64,000 nt of DNA from an uncultured Alphaproteobacteria bacterium (GTDB lineage: Bacteria > Pseudomonadota > Alphaproteobacteria > Micavibrionales > Micavibrionaceae). Below are positions 43,329 to 52,011 of the stretch, in pieces; the first letter of the stretch is position 1, and each line of letters begins with the position of its first letter. The position numbers and the translations under genes are program-made. The stretch is taken from NCBI GenBank assembly GCA_946481075.1, contig CAMLMC010000001.1:186001-250000 (forward strand), in the 5' to 3' direction. Below the pieces are notes generated by a model. That model saw only the letters and a list, made by a program, of their open reading frames with translations, was not told where the DNA came from and made no database searches.

Positions 43329-44057
43329 ATGCCTGTGCAAAGCCAAATCGCCAAGGACTTTCAAAATCTTCCGCATATTTTGGTGGTGGATGACGACGAC
43401 CGTCTGTGCGCTTTGGTGAGCCGCTATCTGAATGAACACGGTTTTTTATCTTTCACCGCGCCCGATGCGGCGGCGGCCAAGGATATTCTGGGGGTCGGCG
43501 TATTCGACGCCCTTGTCCTCGATGTCATGATGCCGGGGCAGGACGGGCGGGATCTGACCCGTGAATTGCGTTTAAGCCATGGCGATATCCCCATTATCCT
43601 GCTAACCGCAATGGGTGAGGCGGATGACCGCGTGGCGGGCCTTGAATCCGGCGCGGATGACTATCTGACAAAACCGTTTGACCCGCGCGAGCTGGTTTTG
43701 CGCCTGCAATCCATTTTGCGCCGCAGGCCGCCGCAGGACGGGGGGCGGAAGATTTATACGATCGGTCGCTGGACCTATGACCCTCTGGTGCCGGAACTGG
43801 TGGACGGCGCCGAAACGGTTCGCCTCACCGATGTGGAAGACACGCTTCTCAAGACTCTGGCGCAGCGGCCCGATACGATTTTGAGCCGCGATGATCTTGC
43901 CGAGCTGTGCGGGGTCGATGCCGGTGAGCGCACAATTGATGTGCAGGTCACACGCTTGCGCCGTAAACTGGAAGAAGATTCGAAAACGCCGCGTTATCTG
44001 CAAACAGTGCGTGGCAAAGGCTATCTGCTCCGCGCACAAGAGAAGGAGGTATCATGA
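43329..44057 (+). CDS. OmpR-family response regulator
   Basis: A 242-aa regulator with a receiver domain (about residues 15-130; acidic triad in LVVDDDDR, phosphoacceptor D65 in ALVLDVMMPGQDG, T in LLTAMG, K in LTKPFDPRE) and a winged-helix DNA-binding domain (about 145-238) ending TPRYLQTVRGKGYLL. It resembles OmpR of alphaproteobacteria. The kinase gene overlaps its stop by 4 nt, giving a cognate pair. Leaderless-type start. Targets are unknown; osmotic or envelope genes would be typical. Confidence 0.94.
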   Translation: MPVQSQIAKDFQNLPHILVVDDDDRLCALVSRYLNEHGFLSFTAPDAAAAKDILGVGVFDALVLDVMMPGQDGRDLTRELRLSHGDIPIILLTAMGEADDRVAGLESGADDYLTKPFDPRELVLRLQSILRRRPPQDGGRKIYTIGRWTYDPLVPELVDGAETVRLTDVEDTLLKTLAQRPDTILSRDDLAELCGVDAGERTIDVQVTRLRRKLEEDSKTPRYLQTVRGKGYLLRAQEKEVS

Positions 44058-45382
44058 AAAACCCATTCAAGGAATTTTTACCCCGTTCGCTTTTGGGGCG
44101 CACATTGTTGATCCTCGTGACGCCGCTCCTGCTTGTCCAGATCATCACGACATGGATATTTTTTGACAATCACTGGCAAAAAATGGCCAACCGCTTGTCC
44201 TATTCCGTCGCGGGTGAAGTCGCGCTGCTGGCCGCAGAAGTTGAAGCCGATGGAGAGTTGAGGCATGTGGGTCCGAATGCCGCCAAAACGCTGGAATTGG
44301 CCAGTGCCTATAAGTCTGGTGAAAAGCTTGCCAAGATTTACGATAGAAAAAGCGCCGATGATTTGAGCCGTGAAAGCCTGATTGGTGATTCTCTTGCAAG
44401 GGCCTTGCAAAGACAGTTGGGCCGACCTTTTGATATCAATGTCGACCGTGACCGTAAATGGGTGGAAGTGCGTGTGCAACTGCCTGAAGGCGTGTTGATT
44501 GTGGCAACGCCGGAACGCCGCCTGTTTTCATCATCCGGATATGTCGTGCTTCTGTGGATGGTTATGTCATCGCTTATACTGCTGACTATCGCCATATTCT
44601 TTATGCGTGGTCAGATCCGTCCGATCCGCCGCCTTGCGATTGCGGCGGAGCGTTTTGGCAAGGGCCGTGATGTGCCGTTCTTTAAAGTGGAGGGCGCGCG
44701 CGAAGTACGACAGGCCGCCCGCGCATTTATCGACATGAAAGACCGGCTACGCCGGCAGATTCAGCAACGCACGGCCATGCTGGCCGGTGTTTCTCATGAC
44801 CTTCGTACGCCGCTCACCCGCATGAAGTTGCAACTGGAAATGATGGGTGACAATCCGGATGTCAAAGACCTGAAAGCCGATGTCGGCGATATGGAACGGA
44901 TGATCGAGGCCTATTTGCAGTTCGCGCGCGGCGAAGGCGGGGAAGAGCCTGTGCGCACTGAACTGAACGACCTTATCCTGCGCGTCGTGATGGCTGCAAA
45001 CCGGGATGAGGATTCATCAGTCCACTTTACGCCACAAGGATCCCCGACTGTTATGCTTCGTCCCGTGGCATTTGAACGCTGCCTCACCAACCTTGTCGGC
45101 AACGCGCTGAAATATGGCTCGGAGGCATGGATATCGGTCCGGCGTATTGAAGACATGATCGAAATTACCATCGACGATGATGGCCCGGGTATTCCCAAAG
45201 AACATTACGAGGATGTGTTCAAGCCGTTCTTTCGCGGCGAAGCATCGCGCAACAGCAAAACCGGCGGTATTGGGCTGGGCCTTCCCATCGCGCAGGACAT
45301 CGTTCTTGCCCATGGCGGCCAGATCTGGCTTGACCGCAGCCCGCGTGGTGGTTTGCGCGTCCTGATTGATTTGCCGGTTTAG
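44054..45382 (+). CDS. EnvZ-like sensor histidine kinase
   Basis: A 442-aa membrane kinase. Two membrane helices (about 17-36 and 155-178) flank a periplasmic domain of about 120 residues, followed by HAMP, the dimer domain with H248 in AGVSHDLRTPLTRMK (EnvZ-type H-box) and an ATPase domain (NLVGNALKYG, DDDGPGIP, GIGLGLPIAQDI). It should phosphorylate the response regulator encoded just upstream, whose stop overlaps its ATG. A few nucleotides after the stop lies a remnant of the type A palindrome. Confidence 0.94.
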   Translation: MKNPFKEFLPRSLLGRTLLILVTPLLLVQIITTWIFFDNHWQKMANRLSYSVAGEVALLAAEVEADGELRHVGPNAAKTLELASAYKSGEKLAKIYDRKSADDLSRESLIGDSLARALQRQLGRPFDINVDRDRKWVEVRVQLPEGVLIVATPERRLFSSSGYVVLLWMVMSSLILLTIAIFFMRGQIRPIRRLAIAAERFGKGRDVPFFKVEGAREVRQAARAFIDMKDRLRRQIQQRTAMLAGVSHDLRTPLTRMKLQLEMMGDNPDVKDLKADVGDMERMIEAYLQFARGEGGEEPVRTELNDLILRVVMAANRDEDSSVHFTPQGSPTVMLRPVAFERCLTNLVGNALKYGSEAWISVRRIEDMIEITIDDDGPGIPKEHYEDVFKPFFRGEASRNSKTGGIGLGLPIAQDIVLAHGGQIWLDRSPRGGLRVLIDLPV

Positions 45383-45385
45383 ATT

Positions 45386-45415
45386 AACCGTCACGGCGTT
45401 CCTCGCAATGACGAT
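45386..45415. repeat. Remnant of a type A palindromic element
   Basis: CCGTCACGGCGTTCCTCGCAATGACGATAA-like arm matching the right arm of the elements at 15866 and 19565; the left arm is lost. Confidence 0.55.
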
Positions 45416-45423
45416 AATAAGAT

Positions 45424-45765
45424 TTAATATAATTTCCCGCCCAGCGGGACGTCTTTGTCAGGACGGACGAGGGTCACATTGCCGTTTTCATCGGGAAAGC
45501 CAAGCACGAGGAATTCCGACATATATTTGCCGATTTGGCGCGGCGGGAAATTGATGACGCCTGCCACCATGCGGCCCACCAATTCTTCCTTGGTGTAATT
45601 CTGTGTGACTTGGGCCGAGGTCTTTCTTATCCCGATCTCTGGCCCGAAATCGACCCAGAGCTTATAGGCGGGTTTGCGCGCTTCGGGGAAATCCTGTGCA
45701 TCCACAATCCGCCCGACACGGATATTCACTTTTTCGAAGTCTGCGAAGTCAATTAAATCAGTCAT
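45424..45765 (-). CDS. csaA: CsaA-type tRNA-binding domain protein
   Basis: A 113-aa OB-fold protein matching CsaA, a small chaperone-like or tRNA-binding protein that forms dimers. Family blocks D-F-E-K-V-N-I-R-V-G-R-I-V-D-A, F-P-E-A-R-K-P-A-Y-K-L and Q-V-T-Q-N-Y are seen, together with V-A-G-V-I-N-F-P-P-R-Q-I-G and the closing L-V-L-G-F-P. Length is exact for the family. It is monocistronic or read with phasin, which lies upstream on the same strand beyond a terminator. Confidence 0.92.
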   Translation of the reverse strand: MTDLIDFADFEKVNIRVGRIVDAQDFPEARKPAYKLWVDFGPEIGIRKTSAQVTQNYTKEELVGRMVAGVINFPPRQIGKYMSEFLVLGFPDENGNVTLVRPDKDVPLGGKLY

Positions 45766-45775
45766 TTAAAATCTC

Positions 45776-45803
45776 TAAGAAAAAGGCCGCCATGGGGCGG
45801 CCT
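45776..45803 (-). terminator. Phasin gene terminator
   Basis: 8-bp stem AGGCCGCC / GGCGGCCT with a 4-nt loop, followed on the minus strand by TTTTTCTT. Confidence 0.85.
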
Positions 45804-45826
45804 GTTCGTTTATTCGTTTGGCTGGC

Positions 45827-46228
45827 CTAATCTTTTGCTGCGGCCTTGGCGACCGTGCTCAACTCATTCACCGAGGCTGCGATGCGCTTGCTGATGACAT
45901 CTGCCGCATCTTTTGTGCATTTGGAGGCCAGTTCGGCCAGTTCCTGCGTGTTGGCGATCGAGCGTTGATAGGCGGCCTGAATGGCATCCGCCTGTTTGGA
46001 GATGCGCTCCTGCGTGGTTGTGCCTTCCGTGTAGGACGGCATGCCATTGTCTTGCAGGAATTGCGTGACCATCTCGCTTTGACGCTGGGCGAGGGCCTGC
46101 CAGCCCTGAACGGCGCGTTGATTGGCCTCTGTTACCGCTTGGAAATTTTTGCGGCTTGTTTCAAGCGCCTGTTCCCACGTGGACTGCACGGTTCCAAAAA
46201 ACTGTTCGGGTGTGAATTTTTGCTGCAT
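45827..46228 (-). CDS. Phasin family protein
   Basis: A 133-aa helical protein of the phasin_2 type that coats PHA granules. The block E-Q-F-F-G-T-V-Q-S-T-W-E-Q-A-L-E-T-S-R-K-N-F-Q-A-V-T-E-A-N and later coiled-coil region are typical. AAGGAGG 8 nt before ATG gives strong translation; a good promoter lies upstream. It belongs with the PHA genes (phaR, phaC, phaA, phaB) 14-18 kb away. In relatives PhaR represses phasin genes, so PhaR control is a reasonable inference. Confidence 0.88.
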   Translation of the reverse strand: MQQKFTPEQFFGTVQSTWEQALETSRKNFQAVTEANQRAVQGWQALAQRQSEMVTQFLQDNGMPSYTEGTTTQERISKQADAIQAAYQRSIANTQELAELASKCTKDAADVISKRIAASVNELSTVAKAAAKD

Positions 46229-46262
46229 GAACGGCCTCCTTCACGGCTTTGTGCGATAGTCC

Positions 46263-46291
46263 AAACTATTTTTTTGTGCAGGGTTCGTCAA
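46263..46291 (-). promoter_or_regulatory. Phasin promoter
   Basis: On the minus strand TTGACG (46291-46286), 17-nt spacer, TAGTTT (46268-46263); leader about 28 nt with a strong ribosome site. The 46292-46445 stretch otherwise shows no gene. Confidence 0.55.
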
Positions 46292-46445
46292 GCGATTCCC
46301 TTATGAGTTGTGAGAACAATGCGAGAGTATTCCTGATTTTTTAAAGAATGCGATCATTTTCAACCTGTTAGGGGTTTATTAACCGGAATTGGGCACTCTG
46401 GAACGTGGAGAAGGCTGCCCCGACCCATTCTGGGTGGCATCAAAC

Positions 46446-48983
46446 ATGGCCAGATCAGGCACGGACAAGCGCGAACGCCCCATAAACCGGACCCGCAGAA
46501 AAGCGGAGCCCGGCCAATGGCTGTCCGGTAACATGGCGCAATTGATGGTCTTCATGAACGGCCTGATTGTTTCCATCACCGCCTTTGCCATTCTGAATGT
46601 CTTTATTGATGAAATCGTCCGCAAGGGATTTGATGCCAGAACGCAGGTTGTTCTGAATTATGTAGAGGACCAGATAGGCCTTCTGGAAAAAGATGTCCAA
46701 AGCGCGGCTTCGCTTGTTGCATTTTCGGCCATGGCAGGTGATGCACGGATTACACAAAAGTTTGAAGACAGTCTTGGCGGCAGGCCTGAACTTGAACAGG
46801 CCTATTGGTTGAAACGTCTGGAGAGCGGTCAATTCACCGCCATCCGCCTATTGAAATCGAACGATATAAAGGCCCCCGTCGAACTGCACCGCCATGTAAT
46901 CAAGGCACTGGGCGATCAGGCGGGTCCCTTGGTTATTGCGGATTATAAGGAGGCGGCCCTTTCATCCCCTTTGATTGTGGCAACGTCCGTTGATGTATAT
47001 GACAGGGCTGGGCGTGATATTATCTTTATGCTCAGCAGTTTTGAGAAACTGATCTCGGAAAGTTATTTCAACGAACATCAGGATATTGCCAGTCTTACGC
47101 TGGGTGCTAGCGCCGGAGGCGTTCCTTTGCTGAATTACGCCCGGGAAGGACAGAAGCCGGCGCAGATGCTGTTGCAGGCCGACCTGACTATCTCGGGACA
47201 AGAATTGACACTGTCGATAGGTTATTACCTGGACCAGCGTGAATCTTTCCTGAAAAAGGCGCCATTCCTGATGCTGCTCTTTGGCGTCACCCTGACATTG
47301 ATCGGCACGCTTTATGTCCGCAACAACCAGAAACAATCCCTGCGCCTTGCCGCGATGAACGCGGAACTTGAGGCAAAAAACGCCGATCTGAGCCACGAGA
47401 TTGTCGAGCGCGAAAAACTGAACCTTGCATTGCGCCAGTCGGAAAAGGAAAACCGGTCGATCATAGACTCGGTCAGCGATATTATTTTCGAAACGGCGAC
47501 GGATGGGAAAATTCTCTTCCTCAACCGTACATGGGAGAAGATTACCGGCTTTTCCGCGGAACGATCGCTGGGCCGCAATATTTTTGACCTGTTCTATATG
47601 CAGGATCAGGCGCAGCAGCGCGCGAATTTCGAGGCGCTGGTGAAAGGGCAAAAGCAAGGCTATCGCGCCTTCACCCGTCTCCGTACGGCGGATGGGACCT
47701 TCCGCGCGGTGGAATTGTCCGTTTCCATGATCCGCATGGATGAAAACAACAATATGCGCGTGGTTGGCGCGATTACGGATGTGGAGGAACGCCGCCGCGC
47801 CGAACGAGCACTATCCGAAGCCGAAAAGAAATACCGCGCCATCGTCGAAAATGCCGCCAGCGGTATCTACCAGATGACGCCCGAAGGACAATATCTCAGT
47901 GCCAACCCCGCCATGGCCAAAATTTTATGCTACGGCGCACCGGAAGAAATTTTGCGTGAGGTGCATAATGCCAATGCCGAAATCTATGTCGATGCGCGTG
48001 CCCGCGAACGTCATTTGATCGACGTCCTGCGTGGCGGCGAACAGGGCACCGTGGAGGCGCAGGTGCGCCGCCGTGACGGTACCATCATTTGGGTGCAGGA
48101 AAACCTGCGCGCCGTGAAGGACGATGATGGGACGCTGTTATTCTATGAAGGCAGCCTTGAAGATATCACGCAGCGTAAGGAAACCGAACTGGCGCTGCGC
48201 AAGGCGATGGTGGAATCCGACCTGGCATCGCGTTCCAAGTCTGAATTTCTGGCGAATATGTCACATGAATTGCGTACGCCGCTTAATGCCATCATCGGTT
48301 TTTCCGATATCATCAAATCACAGGCATTCGGACCTGTGGGGGCCAATGAATATCTGGATTATGCCCGCGACATCAATGAGGGTGGGAAGCGTTTGCTTCA
48401 GGTTATCAATGATATTCTCGACGTTTCGCGTGTTGCGACAGGTGACCGTCAGTTGAACGAGGGGCTGGTGGATCTCAACAAAATCGTTCTGTCGGCTGCC
48501 GAAATCCTGTCACCGAAAATCGAAGCGAGCCATATCGTCTTTTCGAATTACATTACCGAAGAATCCCCGAAATTGATCGGGGAAGCGCACGCGATCAAAC
48601 AAATGATCATCAATCTTCTTTCCAATTCCATCAAATATACACCTGCGGGCGGGCGCATATCGATCACCCAGCAAATGGATTCGGACGGACAGTTGCACCT
48701 TTCGATCACCGATACGGGGATCGGCCTGACCGATGCCGAAATCGAAACGGCCCTGTCGCCATTCGGACAGGTGGAAACCAATCTGGATCGCGCTGATTCC
48801 GGCACAGGTCTCGGCCTGACGCTTGTACAATCCTTGATGAGCCTGCATGGCGGCTCGTTCGAGCTCTTCTCCCAAAAGGGTATCGGGACGACGGCGACGA
48901 TGGTTTTCCCACCGAAACGGGTCAGCGCCCCGAAAAAGCCTGCGGCCGCTTCCGCCCAGACGGTTCAAAAAGATAAGGTCTAG
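46446..48983 (+). CDS. Membrane-bound PAS-PAS sensor histidine kinase
   Basis: An 845-aa kinase. After a basic N-terminus there are two membrane helices (about 32-52 and 275-295) around a large periplasmic sensor region of about 220 residues. Then come a short coiled coil, two PAS domains (about 335-455 and 460-585; E-T-A-T-D-G-K-I-L-F-L-N-R-T-W and N-A-A-S-G-I-Y-Q-M-T-P-E-G-Q-Y), the dimer domain with H607 in NMSHELRTPLNAIIGFSD, and an ATPase domain to about 810. The tail is Pro/Ala-rich. No regulator gene is adjacent. The frame is open to TTG 46389; ATG 46446 is preferred but no start has a strong ribosome site. Confidence 0.92.
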   Translation: MARSGTDKRERPINRTRRKAEPGQWLSGNMAQLMVFMNGLIVSITAFAILNVFIDEIVRKGFDARTQVVLNYVEDQIGLLEKDVQSAASLVAFSAMAGDARITQKFEDSLGGRPELEQAYWLKRLESGQFTAIRLLKSNDIKAPVELHRHVIKALGDQAGPLVIADYKEAALSSPLIVATSVDVYDRAGRDIIFMLSSFEKLISESYFNEHQDIASLTLGASAGGVPLLNYAREGQKPAQMLLQADLTISGQELTLSIGYYLDQRESFLKKAPFLMLLFGVTLTLIGTLYVRNNQKQSLRLAAMNAELEAKNADLSHEIVEREKLNLALRQSEKENRSIIDSVSDIIFETATDGKILFLNRTWEKITGFSAERSLGRNIFDLFYMQDQAQQRANFEALVKGQKQGYRAFTRLRTADGTFRAVELSVSMIRMDENNNMRVVGAITDVEERRRAERALSEAEKKYRAIVENAASGIYQMTPEGQYLSANPAMAKILCYGAPEEILREVHNANAEIYVDARARERHLIDVLRGGEQGTVEAQVRRRDGTIIWVQENLRAVKDDDGTLLFYEGSLEDITQRKETELALRKAMVESDLASRSKSEFLANMSHELRTPLNAIIGFSDIIKSQAFGPVGANEYLDYARDINEGGKRLLQVINDILDVSRVATGDRQLNEGLVDLNKIVLSAAEILSPKIEASHIVFSNYITEESPKLIGEAHAIKQMIINLLSNSIKYTPAGGRISITQQMDSDGQLHLSITDTGIGLTDAEIETALSPFGQVETNLDRADSGTGLGLTLVQSLMSLHGGSFELFSQKGIGTTATMVFPPKRVSAPKKPAAASAQTVQKDKV

Positions 48984-48992
48984 TTTTTCGGA

Positions 48993-49045
48993 TCATGCCA
49001 GCGAAGGCTGACATCCTTGGATCACGGCCTACGCCGGGATGCTTT
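48993..49045. repeat. Palindromic intergenic element, type C
   Basis: ATGCCAGCGAAGGCTGACATCC and GGATCACGGCCTACGCCGGGATGC are imperfect inverted arms. It lies between convergent genes and could terminate recX. Confidence 0.6.
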
Positions 49046-49050
49046 CATGT

Positions 49051-49701
49051 TTACGATCGTTTCCTGAGGATCTCTTCCGCCTCATCAAGGGGTAGGGCAA
49101 GGGCCTTGTGGACGGTGTCGAACCCGAAACCAGCGCGGGCAAAGGCCGATAGGCGGCGATTTCTGGCTTTTTCATCATCAGGCGTCGGTTCGGGGCCGAA
49201 GCAGCCGAAGCGTTTCTTGCGCATCAGGTGAACCGCGGCGATCAGATCCGCTTCCGATCCTGCATCATCGCCATCAAAATCATCGAGCGCCTTTTGAACC
49301 GCCTCTTGCGGCAGGCCTTTTTGCGCCAGTTTGAACTGGATTGCCCGGGCAGAGAGTCCACGACGGCGTAACGATGTTACCATTCCTTGGGTATAGGCAT
49401 CGTCGTTCAAAAGACCTTGCCGTTCGAACCCTGCCACGGTTTTATCCAGCATCGTGATGCATGTTTCCCGCTCTTGATCTTTATGAAAATTGCACGATTT
49501 GTCGATCTTGCGCATCATCACACGGCGGAAATGCGGGACGCTCGCCGGAAAGCGTTCCAGATAGGCGAGGCCCGCGTTGTAAAGATATTTCTCCGTTATC
49601 TTCTTGGGGGGCTTTTTGCCTTTGCGGGCAGGCGCTTGCTTGATATTCTCCGCCGCTGCCATATCTTGGCTGTGATTGTTATTGTGAACGGGATTCTCCA
49701 T
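49051..49701 (-). CDS. recX: RecX family regulator of RecA
   Basis: RecX limits RecA filament growth. The 216-aa protein is three-helix-repeat rich; Y-L-E-R-F-P-A-S-V-x-x-F-R-R-V-M-M-R-K-I, G-L-L-N-D-D-A-Y-T-Q-G-M-V-T-S-L-R-R-R-G and the C-terminal repeat are visible. It has a basic Lys/Pro-rich N-terminal arm (residues about 18-35) and an unusual Cys-containing insertion (N-F-H-K-D-Q-E-R-E-T-C). ATG 49701 overlaps the ABC-2 permease ATG on the other strand; the frame runs to 49812. recA is not in the window. Confidence 0.85.
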   Translation of the reverse strand: MENPVHNNNHSQDMAAAENIKQAPARKGKKPPKKITEKYLYNAGLAYLERFPASVPHFRRVMMRKIDKSCNFHKDQERETCITMLDKTVAGFERQGLLNDDAYTQGMVTSLRRRGLSARAIQFKLAQKGLPQEAVQKALDDFDGDDAGSEADLIAAVHLMRKKRFGCFGPEPTPDDEKARNRRLSAFARAGFGFDTVHKALALPLDEAEEILRKRS

Positions 49702-50521
49702 GCAGACGGATATTATACAAAAAGACGGTGAACTGAAAGCGCGGCGCATCGACGGCGTGAACTGGATCGGCCTTCGAACCCTGATTGGGAAGGAAGTCGG
49801 GCGGTTTATCAATGTGTATACCCAGACGATTGTCGCGCCCGTGGTTACGACCTTGCTGTATTACGCCATTTTTGCGCTGGCCTTTGGCGGCGTGGCGCGC
49901 GAAGTGGGGAACGGTATTCCGTATCTGGAATTCCTCGCCCCTGGCCTGATCATGATGACCATGGTGCAAAATGCTTTTGCCAATACCTCTTCCTCTATTG
50001 TAATCGCGAAAGTGCAGGGGAATATCGTTGACGTTCTGCTGCCGCCGATTTCACCGGCAGAGCTTTATATAGGCTATATGGTGGGCGGTGTCCTGCGCGG
50101 CCTTGCGGTCGGCGCTGTCTGCGCGGTTGCTATCTGGGCCGTTGTCGGAATTGATATCCACGCGTTCTGGGCCATCCTTGCGTTCGGCGTGCTGGGTAAT
50201 ATGATGCTCTCCAGCCTTGGCCTTGCCGCGGGTATATGGTCGCAAAAATTCGATCATATTGCGGCCGTGACGAACTTTATCGTCATGCCGATGACGTTCC
50301 TGTCCGGGACGTTCTATTCGATCGAACAACTGCCCGCCTTCTGGCAGACGATTGTCCATTACAATCCGTTCTTCCACATGATCGATGGCTTCCGGTACGG
50401 TTTTATCGGCCATGCCGATGGATCGCTAATGGGCGGTATTGTCACACTGGTTGTCATCAACCTCATTCTCGCCGCCCTGACATACCGGATGGTCAGCACG
50501 GGGTACAAAATCAAGAGTTAG
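49700..50521 (+). CDS. ABC-2 type transporter permease
   Basis: A 273-aa inner-membrane permease of the ABC-2 (YadH/NodJ-like) type with six membrane segments. The E-V-G-R-F-I-N-V-Y-T-Q-T-I-V-A-P-V coupling helix and the family end (P-M-T-F-L-S-G-T-F-Y-S-I-E-Q-L-P) are present. It exports polysaccharide, lipid or drug-like cargo with an ATPase subunit, which is not adjacent in this window, so the partner must lie elsewhere. The ATG overlaps that of recX on the other strand. hslO follows after 7 nt. Confidence 0.88.
   Translation: MQTDIIQKDGELKARRIDGVNWIGLRTLIGKEVGRFINVYTQTIVAPVVTTLLYYAIFALAFGGVAREVGNGIPYLEFLAPGLIMMTMVQNAFANTSSSIVIAKVQGNIVDVLLPPISPAELYIGYMVGGVLRGLAVGAVCAVAIWAVVGIDIHAFWAILAFGVLGNMMLSSLGLAAGIWSQKFDHIAAVTNFIVMPMTFLSGTFYSIEQLPAFWQTIVHYNPFFHMIDGFRYGFIGHADGSLMGGIVTLVVINLILAALTYRMVSTGYKIKS
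49712..49717 (-). promoter_or_regulatory. Consensus -10 for recX inside the ABC permease gene
   Basis: A perfect minus-strand TATAAT (49717 to 49712) lies 10 nt before the recX ATG, giving a leader of about 4 nt. It falls within codons 5-6 of the divergent permease gene. Confidence 0.45.
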
Positions 50522-50528
50522 AAATATT

Positions 50529-51425
50529 ATGTCGGACAATTTCATTCAATCGTTCCAGCTGGAAAGCAGCAATATCAGGGGCCGGATCGTGCGTTTTGGG
50601 TCGGTCTTGGATGATATTCTATCCGCGCATGGCTATCCGGACGATGTCGCGCACTTGACGGCAGAAACGCTTGTGCTGTGTTCGCTTCTTTCCTCTATGC
50701 TTAAATATGAAGGCATCTTTACCCTGCAAACACAAAGTGACGGCGCGGTTCCCATGCTGGTCGCCGACGTTACCAGCGCAGGGCATGTGCGTGCCTGCGC
50801 CACCTATAAAAGCGACGAGATTGATAATGCCGCGTGGAAAGGCAACCGCGCCGAACTATTGGGCAAGGGCTATATAGCGTTTACTGTGGATCAGGGGGAG
50901 AATACCGACCGGTATCAGGGGATTGTCGAACTCAAACATGAATCGCTGGTGGCGGGTGTTCAGCATTACTTCGCGCAAAGCGAACAGATCAACACCGGGA
51001 TGGTTTTGCGCGTGGGCAAGGTGGATGGTCAATGGCGCGGCACGGGTATCATGGTGCAAGAAATGCCCGATGAAACCCATGTCTATAATCAGGATGTCAA
51101 ACCGGATGACGAGGATGACTGGCGCCGAACCATGATATTGCTGGGCAGCGTCCGCGATCAGGAAATGCTGGATGAAACTTTAAGCGCCGAGGATTTGCTC
51201 TACCGCCTGTTCCATGAAGAAGGCGTGCGGGTTTACGAGCAAAAACCGCTTCGGAATGTCTGCCGTTGTTCGCCAGAGCGTGTGCGTAATATTCTGGCCA
51301 CAATGTCGGATGAAGATATTGACGATATGGTTGTGGATGGCAAAATCGTCATGACCTGTGAATTTTGCAGCCGTAATTACACCTTCGATCCCGATGATTT
51401 CAGGAAAGGAAAAAATGATGAATAA
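50529..51425 (+). CDS. hslO: Redox-switched chaperone Hsp33
   Basis: Hsp33 becomes an ATP-independent holdase when its zinc centre is oxidised. The 298-aa protein has the N-terminal holdase domain (residues 1-about 230), a linker, and the zinc-binding C-terminus with C-x-C in NVCRCSPERV and C-x-x-C in MTCEFCSRN about 30 residues later, the exact Hsp33 arrangement. It lies between the ABC permease (7-nt gap) and a lipoprotein gene that overlaps its stop by 11 nt. Confidence 0.95.
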   Translation: MSDNFIQSFQLESSNIRGRIVRFGSVLDDILSAHGYPDDVAHLTAETLVLCSLLSSMLKYEGIFTLQTQSDGAVPMLVADVTSAGHVRACATYKSDEIDNAAWKGNRAELLGKGYIAFTVDQGENTDRYQGIVELKHESLVAGVQHYFAQSEQINTGMVLRVGKVDGQWRGTGIMVQEMPDETHVYNQDVKPDDEDDWRRTMILLGSVRDQEMLDETLSAEDLLYRLFHEEGVRVYEQKPLRNVCRCSPERVRNILATMSDEDIDDMVVDGKIVMTCEFCSRNYTFDPDDFRKGKNDE

Positions 51426-52005
51426 GTTTTTGCTTCTTGCCGCCGTGGCCGGTATAGCCCTTAGCGGTTGTTCCAGCACCGCGCATGTGGATGGTATTCC
51501 GGGGCCGCGTATGACATTTGAAAATTATAGGCCGGTAACGCTCAATGTCGCTGCCGCGAATGTCATTGAAAATTATGAAGTGATGAATGACCCGAATGAT
51601 GTGTCAGGGCAATTTGTTGTCGCGCCATCTGAGGCGATCAAACAATATGCCGCGCGGCGTTTTCAGGCGAACGGCATGGGCACGGGATCTTTTACGATTG
51701 AAATTGAAGATGCGCGTGTATATCTGAACGAGATCGATCAGCAGAACAAGGTGCTCAGCTGGTCCGGCATCGGCAAGGAAGATCAGTACCGCATCATGAC
51801 CCGCGTCAAGGTGACACCGATCCCGGATCAGGTGAATGCCCGTGCATCGACCATCATCAAATTCAACCGCACGCTGGTGATGCCGGCCAGCGTTTCATTG
51901 GCGGAGCGTGAGAAGCGTCAACTGGCCTTTCTGGAACAGTTGATTGCCGATATCGATGCTGCGATCATCAAGGCGCTCGATCAGGTTCCGGCGATCAGGC
52001 AGTAA
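51415..52005 (+). CDS. Lipoprotein of unknown function
   Basis: A 196-aa predicted lipoprotein: M-M-N-K-F-L-L-L-A-A-V-A-G-I-A-L-S-G-C-S-S with lipobox LSGC, so Cys19 would be lipidated. The mature part has no recognised domain; it looks mixed with a helix-rich end. AGGAAAGGA precedes ATG 51415, which overlaps the hslO end, so both are co-translated; a second ATG at 51418 is equally possible. Ser after the lipid Cys favours outer-membrane sorting (general Lol rule). After it lies a 300-bp repeat-rich gap. Confidence 0.75.
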   Translation: MMNKFLLLAAVAGIALSGCSSTAHVDGIPGPRMTFENYRPVTLNVAAANVIENYEVMNDPNDVSGQFVVAPSEAIKQYAARRFQANGMGTGSFTIEIEDARVYLNEIDQQNKVLSWSGIGKEDQYRIMTRVKVTPIPDQVNARASTIIKFNRTLVMPASVSLAEREKRQLAFLEQLIADIDAAIIKALDQVPAIRQ

Positions 52006-52011
52006 TAGCAT

